Shown here one piece after another: positions 1-5,695 of a stretch of 8,134 bases of DNA. The notes below the pieces were generated by a model. It searched no databases. It was not told where the DNA came from and was given only the letters and a program-made list of their open reading frames with translations. This DNA comes from JBGPML01 sp041486955. GTDB taxonomy: Bacteria > Patescibacteriota > UBA1384 > 2-12-FULL-50-11 > DASWYB01. The number at the start of each line of letters is the position of its first letter. The first letter of the stretch is position 1. Location: positions 1-8,134 of the forward strand of contig JBGPML010000038.1 in the NCBI GenBank assembly GCA_041486955.1, read 5' to 3'. The translations under genes were made by a program, and so were the position numbers.

Positions 1-1
1 G

Positions 2-451
2 CGTATTGGTTATGTTTCCGAGCATTCGGCTGCACGAGCTGCCGAAGACATGGAAGACACTGTAATGCATGAATTACGAGATAATTTCCGACCTGAATTT
101 ATCAATCGGGTAGACGAAATTATTATCTTCCATGCATTGACAAAGGAAGATATCGCAGAGATCGTTTCACTCCAACTTGATAAAGTAGTAGAGCGGCTCG
201 CGGAGCAGGATGTTACTCTTGTGATTAATGATCTTGTCAAACAATACATTGCTGAAAATGGCTTTGATCAAAAATATGGCGCTCGACCACTGAAACGATT
301 GATCCAGACCGAGATTCTCGACAAGATCGCCATGCTGATGCTTCAAGATGAAGGCAAAATTCACAGCATCGCGATCGACTTGGGCCAAGATAAAACAATT
401 GTCGCAAGTAAGGGCATAAGCGTTCGCGAATCAGCAAAAACGAGGTCTTAA
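2..451 (+). CDS. Clp AAA+ ATPase (ClpB/ClpC type), C-terminal part, 5' truncated
   Basis: The reading frame is open from base 2, so the gene begins upstream of the window and only about 149 C-terminal residues are present. It shows the second AAA+ module of a Hsp100/Clp ATPase: the FRPEFINRVDEI segment (arginine-finger region), then the small C-terminal domain with the sensor-2 motif KYGARPLKR followed by LIQTEI. Proteins of this family form hexamers that unfold proteins, either feeding the ClpP protease (ClpC) or disaggregating with DnaK (ClpB). The diagnostic parts (N-domain, middle domain, P-loop D1, any ClpP-binding loop) lie outside the window, so the two cannot be told apart here. The tail after the small domain is short and hydrophilic and ends in ESAKTRS. 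The stop codon TAA (449-451) sits inside the terminator hairpin. Family assignment is firm; the subtype is open. Confidence 0.95.
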   Translation, partial: RIGYVSEHSAARAAEDMEDTVMHELRDNFRPEFINRVDEIIIFHALTKEDIAEIVSLQLDKVVERLAEQDVTLVINDLVKQYIAENGFDQKYGARPLKRLIQTEILDKIAMLMLQDEGKIHSIAIDLGQDKTIVASKGISVRESAKTRS

Positions 452-463
452 CCTCGTTTTTCT
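436..463 (+). terminator. Intrinsic terminator of the Clp gene
   Basis: A perfect 11-bp inverted repeat, AAAAACGAGGT (436-446) and ACCTCGTTTTT (451-461), has a 4-nt loop and a run of five T. The Clp stop codon overlaps the loop and the start of the right arm, so translation and termination signals are superimposed. The A-run on the left could let it act in the other direction too, but no gene ends there from the right. Confidence 0.85.
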
Positions 464-473
464 GGTTTAATTG

Positions 474-482
474 TGCTAAAAT
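474..482 (+). promoter_or_regulatory. Candidate extended -10 promoter for tRNA-Val
   Basis: TGCTAAAAT matches an extended -10 element (TGn plus TAAAAT). It lies just after the Clp terminator and about 36 nt before tRNA-Val. No good -35 hexamer is seen at the usual spacing, where the terminator T-run lies. A TGG-TAAAAT element stands upstream of tRNA-Arg(CCT), which supports a shared style of tRNA promoter. Confidence 0.4.
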
Positions 483-517
483 AATAGTTGAAATTCCAGC
501 CTTAAAGAGTAAAATTC

Positions 518-594
518 GGATCTGTAGCTCAGTTGGTTAGAGCGCCACATTGACATTGTGGAGGTCTGCAGTTCGAGCCTGCACAGATCCACCA
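518..594 (+). tRNA. tRNA-Val (anticodon GAC)
   Basis: A full cloverleaf is visible. The acceptor stem is GGATCTG (518-524) with CAGATCC (584-590), discriminator A591 and encoded CCA 592-594. The D stem is GCTC/GAGC, the anticodon stem CCACA/TGTGG, and the loop TTGACAT gives GAC. The variable loop is 5 nt, and the T arm is TGCAG-TTCGAGC-CTGCA. It reads GUC and GUU codons. Confidence 0.97.
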
Positions 595-610
595 GAGTAA
601 TTTCTATCAT

Positions 611-665
611 GGCGTTTCCGTTGATGTCGTCGAGGCCAGTGGTTTCATTCCACTACCGTCCACCA
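611..665 (+). pseudogene. Possible tRNA 3'-half relic
   Basis: Downstream of tRNA-Val there is a T-arm-like hairpin, AGTGG with a 7-nt loop TTTCATT and CCACT (638-654). ACCGTCC (655-661), A662 and CCA (663-665) follow. From GAGG (632-635) onward it aligns without gaps to the 3' part of tRNA-Val. The loop TTGATGT before it would give anticodon GAT, but its stem (616-620 with 628-632) pairs in only three of five positions, one of them a wobble. No D arm and no 5' acceptor strand (expected GGACGGT) are present. It is either a decayed tRNA, an integration remnant, or chance resemblance. Confidence 0.25.
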
Positions 666-799
666 GACCCGACGGCGCACCATCATTCACGAAGTGAATA
701 GACTAGTACCCCTTTGGCAGAGGGTCGATCGCAACTACCTGTGAAGACAGGTTAGTGAAGATCTTCAATAGTTTCGCTACTCCGAATAGCAATTTTGAA
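666..799. other. Non-coding stretch with clustered small hairpins
   Basis: No gene is supported here. Several perfect small inverted repeats occur close together: ATTCAC-GAA-GTGAAT (685-699); CCCTT/GAGGG with loop TGGCA (710-724, one wobble pair); ACCTGT-GAAG-ACAGGT (737-752), extendable by three pairs past a bulged T; and the 12-bp palindrome TGAAGATCTTCA (756-767). One or more could end transcripts of the leftward transporter operon, but none has a clear T-run. A structured RNA is possible but unproven. Confidence 0.3.
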
Positions 800-1189
800 T
801 TATTGTTTCGTGAGATAAAAAGAGATCTCTTGACTTTGGCCACCTTCAACTTCGGTTGGCTGAGAGTCGCTGGTATATCCTGTTGCGTCAGCATCAATTA
901 CAAAACTGCCTTGTCCGACAGTTGCTGTATAAAAACCATTGTTGTCCTTTTTCGTTAACGTGATTGTTTGATTTGTTTGATCTGATGTCACTTTAACTGT
1001 TGCAGCATCAAGTGGAACGCCCACGGAATCGTTCACCACAACTTTTAATATACCAACGTTGCCTATTACATCGGCATGGATAGCGATATTACGGAAGAGA
1101 GCATAGGCTACTCCGGCAATGATAATTACTAAAACAACAAGAAATGTTTTACGTGAATTAAGCTTTGGTTTTGATGTTGATTTTTCCAT
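800..1189 (-). CDS. Membrane-anchored carboxypeptidase-regulatory-like domain protein
   Basis: The protein has 129 residues. A basic N-terminus (1-14, with KSTSKPKLNSRK) precedes one membrane helix (about 16-35, FLVVLVIIIAGVAYALF), so the rest probably lies outside the cell. Residues 46-127 look like one CarboxypepD_reg beta-sandwich: LKVVVNDSVGVPLDAATVKV, then NNGFYTATVGQGSFVIDADATGY, then a terminal strand ISFYL. Such domains are adhesion or stability modules without catalytic residues. I chose the start at 1189 because GGGAGGAC lies about 7 nt before it; an in-frame ATG at 1243 lies inside the upstream gene and has no better site. The upstream transporter's stop is one base away (TAATATG), so the Shine-Dalgarno sequence lies in that gene and the two are probably translationally coupled. 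The domain call is from pattern; the role is unknown. Confidence 0.75.
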   Translation of the reverse strand: MEKSTSKPKLNSRKTFLVVLVIIIAGVAYALFRNIAIHADVIGNVGILKVVVNDSVGVPLDAATVKVTSDQTNQTITLTKKDNNGFYTATVGQGSFVIDADATGYTSDSQPTEVEGGQSQEISFYLTKQ

Positions 1190-1190
1190 A

Positions 1191-2228
1191 TTATGTCCTC
1201 CCATTTCTCCATTCTTGATAGAAAACAGAAATCGCTCCGGCAACAGGCACCGCGATAAGCAATCCCACTAAGCCGAATAGCTTCCCGCCAATTAATAGAG
1301 CAAAGATTATTACAACCGGACTTAAGCCAAGGGCTTTGCCCATAATTTTTGGGGCAAGAAATTGGTTTTCAAGCTGCTGTACAATCAAGTAAATTACCAG
1401 AGCAATAAGACCTTTCACCATACCTAAGGTAGTAAAGGCTAGAAACACGCCAGGCACTGCACCTAAAACCGGGCCGACATACGGAAATAGTTCCATTAAT
1501 CCAGCCCAGATACCGAGAAGAAGTGGATAAGGCACCCCGAGAATGGCTAACGCGATGCCGATGACGACACCTATCGATAACATTAAGAGTAATTGGCCCC
1601 GGAGGTAGTTGCCCATTTTGGCGCTGATATGATCCATAATCATACTTGCTCTGTTTTGTTCAGATTTTGGAAAGAGCATACGAATAAATTTTTGAAAATT
1701 TTCTTCGTCAAGAAGCAGGTAAAAAGATGAAATCAAAACGGTGAAGATAGCAACAATGCCGCCAAGAAAGCCGACCGTGGTACTGTAAACAGCGCCTAGG
1801 CTACCACGGAATTGGATAAACAACTGTTCAAATCCTTGAATCCCTTCTCCGTGAAGCGCCATTTCGAGATTGTCATGGAATTGTTGAATGACATTATCGC
1901 CCGAAATGCCGCGCGTTAGAAGCTCTGTTTGCACAAAGCCAAGAAAGTCAGTTAATTGGCTCACTAATATTGGCACAATCAGGGCAGCAGTAATAATGAA
2001 CACCAATATTAAAATGGTATAGAGCACGACGATAGATAAGGTACGAGGTAAATATTTTTCCCAGGATTTAATGATTGATGAAAAAGCGATCACCAGACCG
2101 ATTACGATAAAGATAAGCGTTAAAACATCGCGAATCTGATAGGCAACCCACAACCCCAACAGTGTTAGAACGATATTAATGATAGTTCGAGGGGTGATCG
2201 TAACGTTCACCTCTTTGGGATTATCCAT
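1191..2228 (-). CDS. AI-2E family transporter (PerM/YdiK-like)
   Basis: A 345-residue polytopic membrane protein, the usual size for the family. Hydrophobic segments lie at about 16-30, 34-52, 64-90, 147-173, 211-231, 234-265, 270-284 and 302-340. Family hallmarks are visible: YPLLLGIWAGLMELFPYVGP (234-253), ENQFLAPKIMGKALGLSPVV (287-306), the GGKLFG turn (314-319) and GLLIAVPVAG (322-331). The soluble part between the second and third helix groups (about 91-146) is also typical. Members were first linked to export of the quorum signal AI-2; others act as sodium/proton antiporters or have no known substrate, so no substrate is assigned. It is first in a two-gene operon. No Shine-Dalgarno sequence precedes ATG 2228, and a promoter lies so close that the mRNA may be leaderless. 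Confidence 0.93.
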   Translation of the reverse strand: MDNPKEVNVTITPRTIINIVLTLLGLWVAYQIRDVLTLIFIVIGLVIAFSSIIKSWEKYLPRTLSIVVLYTILILVFIITAALIVPILVSQLTDFLGFVQTELLTRGISGDNVIQQFHDNLEMALHGEGIQGFEQLFIQFRGSLGAVYSTTVGFLGGIVAIFTVLISSFYLLLDEENFQKFIRMLFPKSEQNRASMIMDHISAKMGNYLRGQLLLMLSIGVVIGIALAILGVPYPLLLGIWAGLMELFPYVGPVLGAVPGVFLAFTTLGMVKGLIALVIYLIVQQLENQFLAPKIMGKALGLSPVVIIFALLIGGKLFGLVGLLIAVPVAGAISVFYQEWRNGRT

Positions 2229-2234
2229 ATGTTA

Positions 2235-2264
2235 AGTATAATAGATCAGTTAGCCAAAAGTAAA
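2235..2264 (-). promoter_or_regulatory. Candidate promoter of the transporter operon
   Basis: On the minus strand TTTACT (2259-2264) and TATACT (2235-2240) are separated by 18 nt. Initiation 6-7 nt after the -10 box falls on or beside the A of the start codon at 2228, which would give a leaderless transcript. This agrees with the missing Shine-Dalgarno sequence. The -35 match is moderate. Confidence 0.4.
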
Positions 2265-2265
2265 G

Positions 2266-2290
2266 CCGAAGTTTGCTTGCCAAGCCTGGC
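2266..2290 (-). repeat. Degenerate GCAAG-apex hairpin
   Basis: On the minus strand the apex G[GCAAG]C has an imperfect stem (AGGCTTG against CAAACTT: one mismatch, one wobble). The 14-mer GGCTTGGCAAGCAA (plus-strand 2273-2286) is identical to the hairpin upstream of tRNA-Gly (7057-7070). It lies about 80 nt downstream of the tRNA-Arg(CCT) gene and upstream of the transporter promoter. Confidence 0.5.
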
Positions 2291-2369
2291 ATCTATCTTT
2301 GGTTTTTGTTATTTAAAAAAGACATTGAATTTTTTCATGCATCAAGTGTCCATCAGTTTCAATAAAAAG

Positions 2370-2444
2370 TGGAGCCCTCAGGAGGAATCGAACCTCCATC
2401 TACAGCTTAGGAGTCTGTAGCTCTATCCGTTGAGCTATGAGGGC
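2370..2444 (-). tRNA. tRNA-Arg (anticodon CCT)
   Basis: Read on the minus strand: acceptor GCCCTCA (2444-2438) with TGAGGGC (2380-2374), D stem GCTC/GAGC, and anticodon arm ACAGA-CTCCTAA-GCTGT giving CCT. The variable loop is 4 nt and the T arm is GGAGG-TTCGATT-CCTCC. CCA is encoded at 2372-2370. Two oddities: the last anticodon-stem pair (31-39) is A-G, and the discriminator base is U (2373), whereas bacterial tRNA-Arg normally carries A or G. It reads the rare codon AGG. Confidence 0.95.
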
Positions 2445-2452
2445 ACTTAGTT

Positions 2453-2477
2453 ACTTTTCCGGGCAAGCCGGAAAAGT
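2453..2477. repeat. GCAAG-apex hairpin next to tRNA-Arg(CCT)
   Basis: A perfect 10-bp stem, ACTTTTCCGG (2453-2462) and CCGGAAAAGT (2468-2477), closes a GCAAG loop. It starts 8 nt upstream of the 5' end of tRNA-Arg(CCT), between that gene and ymdB. There is no T-run on either side, so it is not a standard intrinsic terminator. The same apex with other stems occurs beside tRNA-Gly. Confidence 0.75.
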
Positions 2478-2513
2478 ATTTGCAAAACGTTCAAGACAAA
2501 TTTCAGCAACGTA

Positions 2514-2524
2514 ATTTTACCACA
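2514..2524 (-). promoter_or_regulatory. Candidate extended -10 promoter for tRNA-Arg(CCT)
   Basis: On the minus strand TGG-TAAAAT (TAAAAT at 2519-2514) resembles the TGC-TAAAAT before tRNA-Val. No clear -35 is seen. A transcript would carry a leader of about 60 nt holding the 2453-2477 hairpin. Because no terminator follows ymdB, read-through from the rny operon is an alternative source. Confidence 0.35.
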
Positions 2525-2564
2525 TAATCGAGCCTATTACCTTCTGAGTCGATAGAACAATGAG

Positions 2565-3341
2565 TTAATTATTGAAAATCTGGTGGATGCGGTTTATGTC
2601 AGTCACTTTATTACCGTCGAACGTGAGCAGTGTACTGTTAAAGGTTACAGGACCAGACGCGACTTCGTATTTAGCGGCCTGACCGTAGCGGGCTGCCCCA
2701 AAATACGGTTCTAATTTAGCGCCTAGGCTGGAATTGATCGGTCCTGTCATTCCAACATCCGATTGGAATGCGGTCCCATTCGGCAAGATTCGTTCATCGG
2801 CTGTTTGAACATGGGTATGAGTGCCTATCAGCCCAGAAATCTTACCGTCTAGGTAGTAAGCCAGAATAGCTTTTTCGCTCGTAGCCTCTGCATGAAAATC
2901 AACAATCCGTATATCGGCTTCACTATTTTTCAAGATTTCATCAATTGCATCGAAGTAGTTGGTGCCCACATCATGCATAAAGGCTTGGCCTATAAGATTT
3001 ATGAGCTGTAATTTTTTTTCTTTAACTTCAATAATGACGCTGCCTCGTCCGGGTAATGTTGGATCAACATTGGCCGGACGGATAACGTTAATAGCCGTAT
3101 CGTCCAAATAAGGCCAAAATTCTTTTTTGGCCCAGATATGATTACCTGTCGTAAAGTAGTCGATACCTACTTCAGTCATTTCTCGGTATTTTTCATAGGT
3201 CATACCAATTCCGCTAGCCAAATTCTCTCCATTAGCGATGGTAAAATCGACATTATTTTCACGAATAATATCAGGCAAGAGTGCCTTGACGGCATTTCTC
3301 CCTGGCCGGCCAACAATATCGCCAACGAAGAGTATGTTCAT
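2565..3341 (-). CDS. ymdB: YmdB-family metallophosphoesterase (2',3'-cyclic-nucleotide phosphodiesterase)
   Basis: 258 residues, close to the usual family length. The calcineurin-like dinuclear metal site is complete: GDIVGRPGR with Asp8, ANGEN with Glu39, GNHIW with Asn67/His68, DFHAE with His150, and GTHTHVQT with His175 and His177. Glu39 is the residue mutated to inactivate Bacillus subtilis YmdB. Known members hydrolyse cyclic nucleotides (2',3'-cNMP or cAMP) and in B. subtilis influence biofilm and motility choice. It follows rny on the same strand with a gap of about 50 bp. The same gene order in B. subtilis supports a link to RNA turnover. That gap is filled by a palindromic repeat, and the only Shine-Dalgarno-like sequence, GAGAGGA about 12 nt before ATG 3341, lies in the repeat. 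Translation may therefore be weak or coupled. Assignment to the family is firm. Confidence 0.95.
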   Translation of the reverse strand: MNILFVGDIVGRPGRNAVKALLPDIIRENNVDFTIANGENLASGIGMTYEKYREMTEVGIDYFTTGNHIWAKKEFWPYLDDTAINVIRPANVDPTLPGRGSVIIEVKEKKLQLINLIGQAFMHDVGTNYFDAIDEILKNSEADIRIVDFHAEATSEKAILAYYLDGKISGLIGTHTHVQTADERILPNGTAFQSDVGMTGPINSSLGAKLEPYFGAARYGQAAKYEVASGPVTFNSTLLTFDGNKVTDINRIHQIFNN

Positions 3342-3351
3342 CTTATTCTAA

Positions 3352-3396
3352 GATCCTCTCGTCGCTTCGCTCCTCAGGATGACGTTGCAACGTCAT
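3352..3396. repeat. REP-like palindromic repeat fused to the end of rny
   Basis: Two joined parts are present. An 18-bp perfect palindrome, ATGACGTTGCAACGTCAT, covers 3379-3396. The second part has arms ATCCT (3353-3357) and AGGAT (3376-3380) around a core that reads GAGCGAAGCGA on the minus strand (3362-3372). The same 11-mer occurs at 7664-7674. The rny stop codon TGA (3395-3393) lies inside the palindrome, and the ymdB ribosome-binding sequence comes from the other end. GAGCGAAGCGA-type intergenic repeats occur in many bacterial genomes; I cannot name the family from sequence alone. Confidence 0.6.
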
Positions 3397-4880
3397 TTTG
3401 CTACCTCAGTTGCACGAGTTTCGCGAATGACATTAACTTTTATGACGCCCGGATATTGAAGGGTATCCTCAATCTTCTTGGCTATGTCCCGTGCCATTTT
3501 ATAGGCCCCAAGATCGTCAATATCTTCCGGCTTCACAATCACCCGGATTTCGCGACCGGCTTGGATGGCGAACGATTTATCTACCCCCTTAAATCCATTG
3601 GCGATATTTTCTAGTTCAGTCAGACGTTTGACGTAGGATTCCAAACTTTCACGGCGAGCCCCTGGTCGCGCGCCACTCATGGCATCGGCGGCCTTGACGA
3701 TAATTGCTTCCACCGTTTCGGCTTCGATGTCTTCATGGTGAGCTTCAATCGCATGAATGACTTCATCGTTTTGACCGTATTTACGGGCGATATCAACTGA
3801 TAACTGTAAATGTCCACCAGGAGTTTCCTGACTCATGGCTTTACCAACGTCATGGAGTAAGGCCCCCCGTTTGAGGACGTCAATATTTGCCCCGAGTTCT
3901 TGACCGAGCAGCACGGCGATATGAGTCACTTCTATACAGTGCTTGAGAACATTTTGACCATATGATGTGCGGAATTTGAGGCGACCTAGAATTTTAGTTA
4001 AATCAGGGTGAAGTGGCGGCAGACCGACTTCTTCAACGGCTGCCTCACCAGCTTCTTTAATCTGATTATTAATCTCCGATTTCGCCTTGGCAACAGATTC
4101 TTCAATCCGAGTTGGATGAATGCGTCCATCGCTTACGAGCATTTCTAAGGCCATTTTGGCTACTGCGCGACGAACTGGATCAAAGCTTGAAATCCCGACT
4201 GAATCAGGCGTTTCATCAATGATTAAATCGACACCCGTTGCTTTTTCAAAGGCTTGGACGTTGCGGCCTTCTTTACCGATAATCCGCCCTTTCATATCTT
4301 CACTGGGCAGGGCAACCGCTGAAACAATTGATTCAGCGATTTGGTCGACCGCAAGACGGTTAATGGCCGTGGCAATTATCTTTTTGGCTTCTTTGTCAGC
4401 TTCCTCTTTCAAGGCTGATTTCTGTTGGCGGATCGTCTTTAAAATATCGTCTTGATACTCTTTCTCAACTTTGACCATTAATTGATCGCGAGCTTGGGCA
4501 ACCGATAATTTAGCCGATTTTTCCAATTGTAATATTTGCTCTTTTTTCAAGCTTTCAACATTTTCCTGGAGCTCTTTTAAGGTCGATTCTCTTTCTGATA
4601 ACCGATCTTTATCTTCATCTAACTGTTCTAGCCGCTTATTAAACGACTCTTCGCGGCGTCGCACCTTTTCTTCTAAGTCTTTAAGATAATTTTCTTTTTC
4701 TTCCGATTCTTTCACCGCCCGCTCTTTTATTTTGAGCGCTTCGTCTTTCGCTTCTAAAATTAGGGACTTATGTTTTGTCTCTAAGTCTTGACTACTCTTT
4801 TTGGTCTGTCCTCGATTCACGCCATAACCAACTAGTGCCCCAGCTGCTGCAGCCAGTGCACTCATAATATAAGGATTCAT
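3393..4880 (-). CDS. rny: Ribonuclease Y
   Basis: 495 residues, slightly shorter than the roughly 520 of B. subtilis. Order of parts: one N-terminal membrane helix (about 4-22, rich in Ala), a long charged coiled coil (about 28-165), a KH RNA-binding domain with GRIIGKEGRN (198-207), and an HD phosphohydrolase domain. The HD domain has His314, the HD pair His343-Asp344 in LLHDVGK, HH 381-382 and Asp399 in KAADA. The C-terminal domain ends with YPGVIKVNVIRETRA. RNase Y is the membrane-tethered endoribonuclease that starts mRNA decay in many bacteria lacking RNase E. The start at 4880 is supported by AAAGGA 7 nt upstream and by the promoter. The C-terminus ends a few residues after the conserved RETRA, where the palindromic repeat takes over and supplies the TGA stop. 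It heads an operon with ymdB. Confidence 0.97.
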   Translation of the reverse strand: MNPYIMSALAAAAGALVGYGVNRGQTKKSSQDLETKHKSLILEAKDEALKIKERAVKESEEKENYLKDLEEKVRRREESFNKRLEQLDEDKDRLSERESTLKELQENVESLKKEQILQLEKSAKLSVAQARDQLMVKVEKEYQDDILKTIRQQKSALKEEADKEAKKIIATAINRLAVDQIAESIVSAVALPSEDMKGRIIGKEGRNVQAFEKATGVDLIIDETPDSVGISSFDPVRRAVAKMALEMLVSDGRIHPTRIEESVAKAKSEINNQIKEAGEAAVEEVGLPPLHPDLTKILGRLKFRTSYGQNVLKHCIEVTHIAVLLGQELGANIDVLKRGALLHDVGKAMSQETPGGHLQLSVDIARKYGQNDEVIHAIEAHHEDIEAETVEAIIVKAADAMSGARPGARRESLESYVKRLTELENIANGFKGVDKSFAIQAGREIRVIVKPEDIDDLGAYKMARDIAKKIEDTLQYPGVIKVNVIRETRATEVAK

Positions 4881-4932
4881 AGAATATTCCTTTCGGCATC
4901 TGATAACTCATTAATGTTTGAAATCTGTAACC

Positions 4933-4962
4933 ATTATAGTCAATTCAACAATCGAGTGTCAA
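4933..4962 (-). promoter_or_regulatory. Consensus promoter of the rny-ymdB operon
   Basis: Minus strand: a perfect TTGACA (4962-4957), an 18-nt spacer and a perfect TATAAT (4938-4933). The expected start leaves a 5' leader of about 45 nt before ATG 4880. This is one of the strongest-looking promoters in the window. Confidence 0.82.
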
Positions 4963-4982
4963 TTTGAAAGCTACAAGGATGA

Positions 4983-5011
4983 TTGACCATACTCGATAAA
5001 AGAAGTATAAT
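4983..5011 (+). promoter_or_regulatory. Consensus promoter of tRNA-Pro
   Basis: TTGACC (4983-4988), a 17-nt spacer and a perfect TATAAT (5006-5011). The start would fall about 8 nt before the mature tRNA at 5026. It is divergent from the rny promoter: the two -35 boxes are 20 bp apart. Confidence 0.87.
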
Positions 5012-5025
5012 TGTATCAGTAATTT

Positions 5026-5101
5026 CGGGGCGTAGCGCAGTTGGTAGCGCGCGTGGTTTGGGGCCATGAGGTCGCAGGTTCGAATCCTGTCGCCCCGACC
5101 A
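5026..5101 (+). tRNA. tRNA-Pro (anticodon TGG)
   Basis: Acceptor CGGGGCG (5026-5032) with CGCCCCG (5091-5097), discriminator A5098, CCA 5099-5101. The first pair C1-G72 is the mark of bacterial tRNA-Pro. The anticodon arm is CGTGG-TTTGGGG-CCATG, giving TGG. The T arm GCAGG-TTCGAAT-CCTGT is intact. Confidence 0.97.
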
Positions 5102-5175
5102 GCCAAGATATGATTTTTGTAGGTCATATGTTGGGTGGTTTTCAGCGGCTTTCGACATCGACAGGGAGAACGACC

Positions 5176-5583
5176 ATGGAAAAGCCTTTCGGGAGACGGG
5201 TTGAGTGGTTTTTGCGCCTGCTTTTTATCGGATGTGGAGTCTTCGTGCTTGTAATAGTTTCAATTATCATTGGTAAGAACTCTTATAATTGGATATTTCT
5301 TAATCGAATCATCGCCGCCGAAGCGAGCCGGATGGCAACTCAAAAGTGGACTGTCATAGATAACTTGTCGAGTAAGTCAGATATGCTTATCGAAATTGCC
5401 CCGACAAATAAAATCTCCGACCACGCCTCGCATTATCGCCTCCTGGTATTGCCTGAACAACGGAAAGACTTCGAGGCGTGGAAAATAGGTGATCAAATCA
5501 CCTTTGAGTATCGCAGAAGGCTTTTGATTCCACCTCCGAGACAGTTGTTGTATTTCCTTAACCCAGTCTGTGTAAAAAAATAA
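5176..5583 (+). CDS. Single-pass membrane protein of unknown function
   Basis: 135 residues; I do not recognise the family. A short basic N-terminus (MEKPFGRRVEWFLR) precedes one strong membrane helix (about 14-33, LRLLFIGCGVFVLVIVSIII). A soluble domain of about 100 residues follows, predicted mostly beta from its alternating pattern (WTVIDN, DMLIEIA, YRLLVL, DQITFEYRRRLLI). It contains FEAWKIGDQITFEYRR, which recalls the end of small beta-barrel domains, but I would not name one. The start at 5176 is favoured because GGGAGAA lies about 6 nt upstream. In-frame ATGs at 5110 and 5128 lack a ribosome site, and the frame further upstream runs through tRNA-Pro. No terminator separates it from tRNA-Pro, so the tRNA promoter may drive both. 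A clear terminator follows. Confidence 0.7.
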   Translation: MEKPFGRRVEWFLRLLFIGCGVFVLVIVSIIIGKNSYNWIFLNRIIAAEASRMATQKWTVIDNLSSKSDMLIEIAPTNKISDHASHYRLLVLPEQRKDFEAWKIGDQITFEYRRRLLIPPPRQLLYFLNPVCVKK

Positions 5584-5602
5584 CGTTAAACTCAATGCTC
5601 AT

Positions 5603-5647
5603 CCCCTGGAATGTGTTAGTTAGAACATTCTAGGGGTATTTGTTTTT
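5603..5647 (+). terminator. Intrinsic terminator after the membrane protein gene
   Basis: A 12-bp stem, CCCCTGGAATGT (5603-5614) and ACATTCTAGGGG (5625-5636), has one G-T wobble and a 10-nt loop. TATTTGTTTTT follows. It begins 19 nt after the stop codon at 5583. Confidence 0.85.
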
Positions 5648-5673
5648 CATTAGTTCTTATAAAGCGATATAAT
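5644..5673 (+). promoter_or_regulatory. Promoter of the DUF5652-like gene
   Basis: A perfect TATAAT (5668-5673) stands 18 nt after TTTTCA (5644-5649, four of six matches). The -35 overlaps the T-run of the preceding terminator. The start would be about 5680, leaving a short leader with AAAGGA (5685-5690) before ATG 5696. Confidence 0.55.
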
Positions 5674-5695
5674 CTACCTAAAAGAAAGGAACACT

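Noticed and set aside
300..665. A tmRNA ending in the CCA at 663-665
   Set aside because: The required upstream sequence is occupied by the Clp gene and an intact tRNA-Val, and no tag-peptide frame or matching 5' acceptor strand exists.
820..831. Perfect palindrome AAGAGATCTCTT
   Set aside because: It lies inside the coding sequence of the anchored domain protein and has no partner site, so it is likely chance.
2229..2420. Plus-strand open frame overlapping tRNA-Arg(CCT)
   Set aside because: It crosses a tRNA on the opposite strand and a promoter, and shows no protein-like pattern.
2445..2564. An intrinsic terminator after ymdB
   Set aside because: The only strong hairpin (2453-2477) lacks a T-run and belongs to the GCAAG-apex group.
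5041..5175. Upstream extension of the 135-residue membrane protein through tRNA-Pro
   Set aside because: The extra residues are a translation of the tRNA, and the real ribosome site lies directly before ATG 5176.
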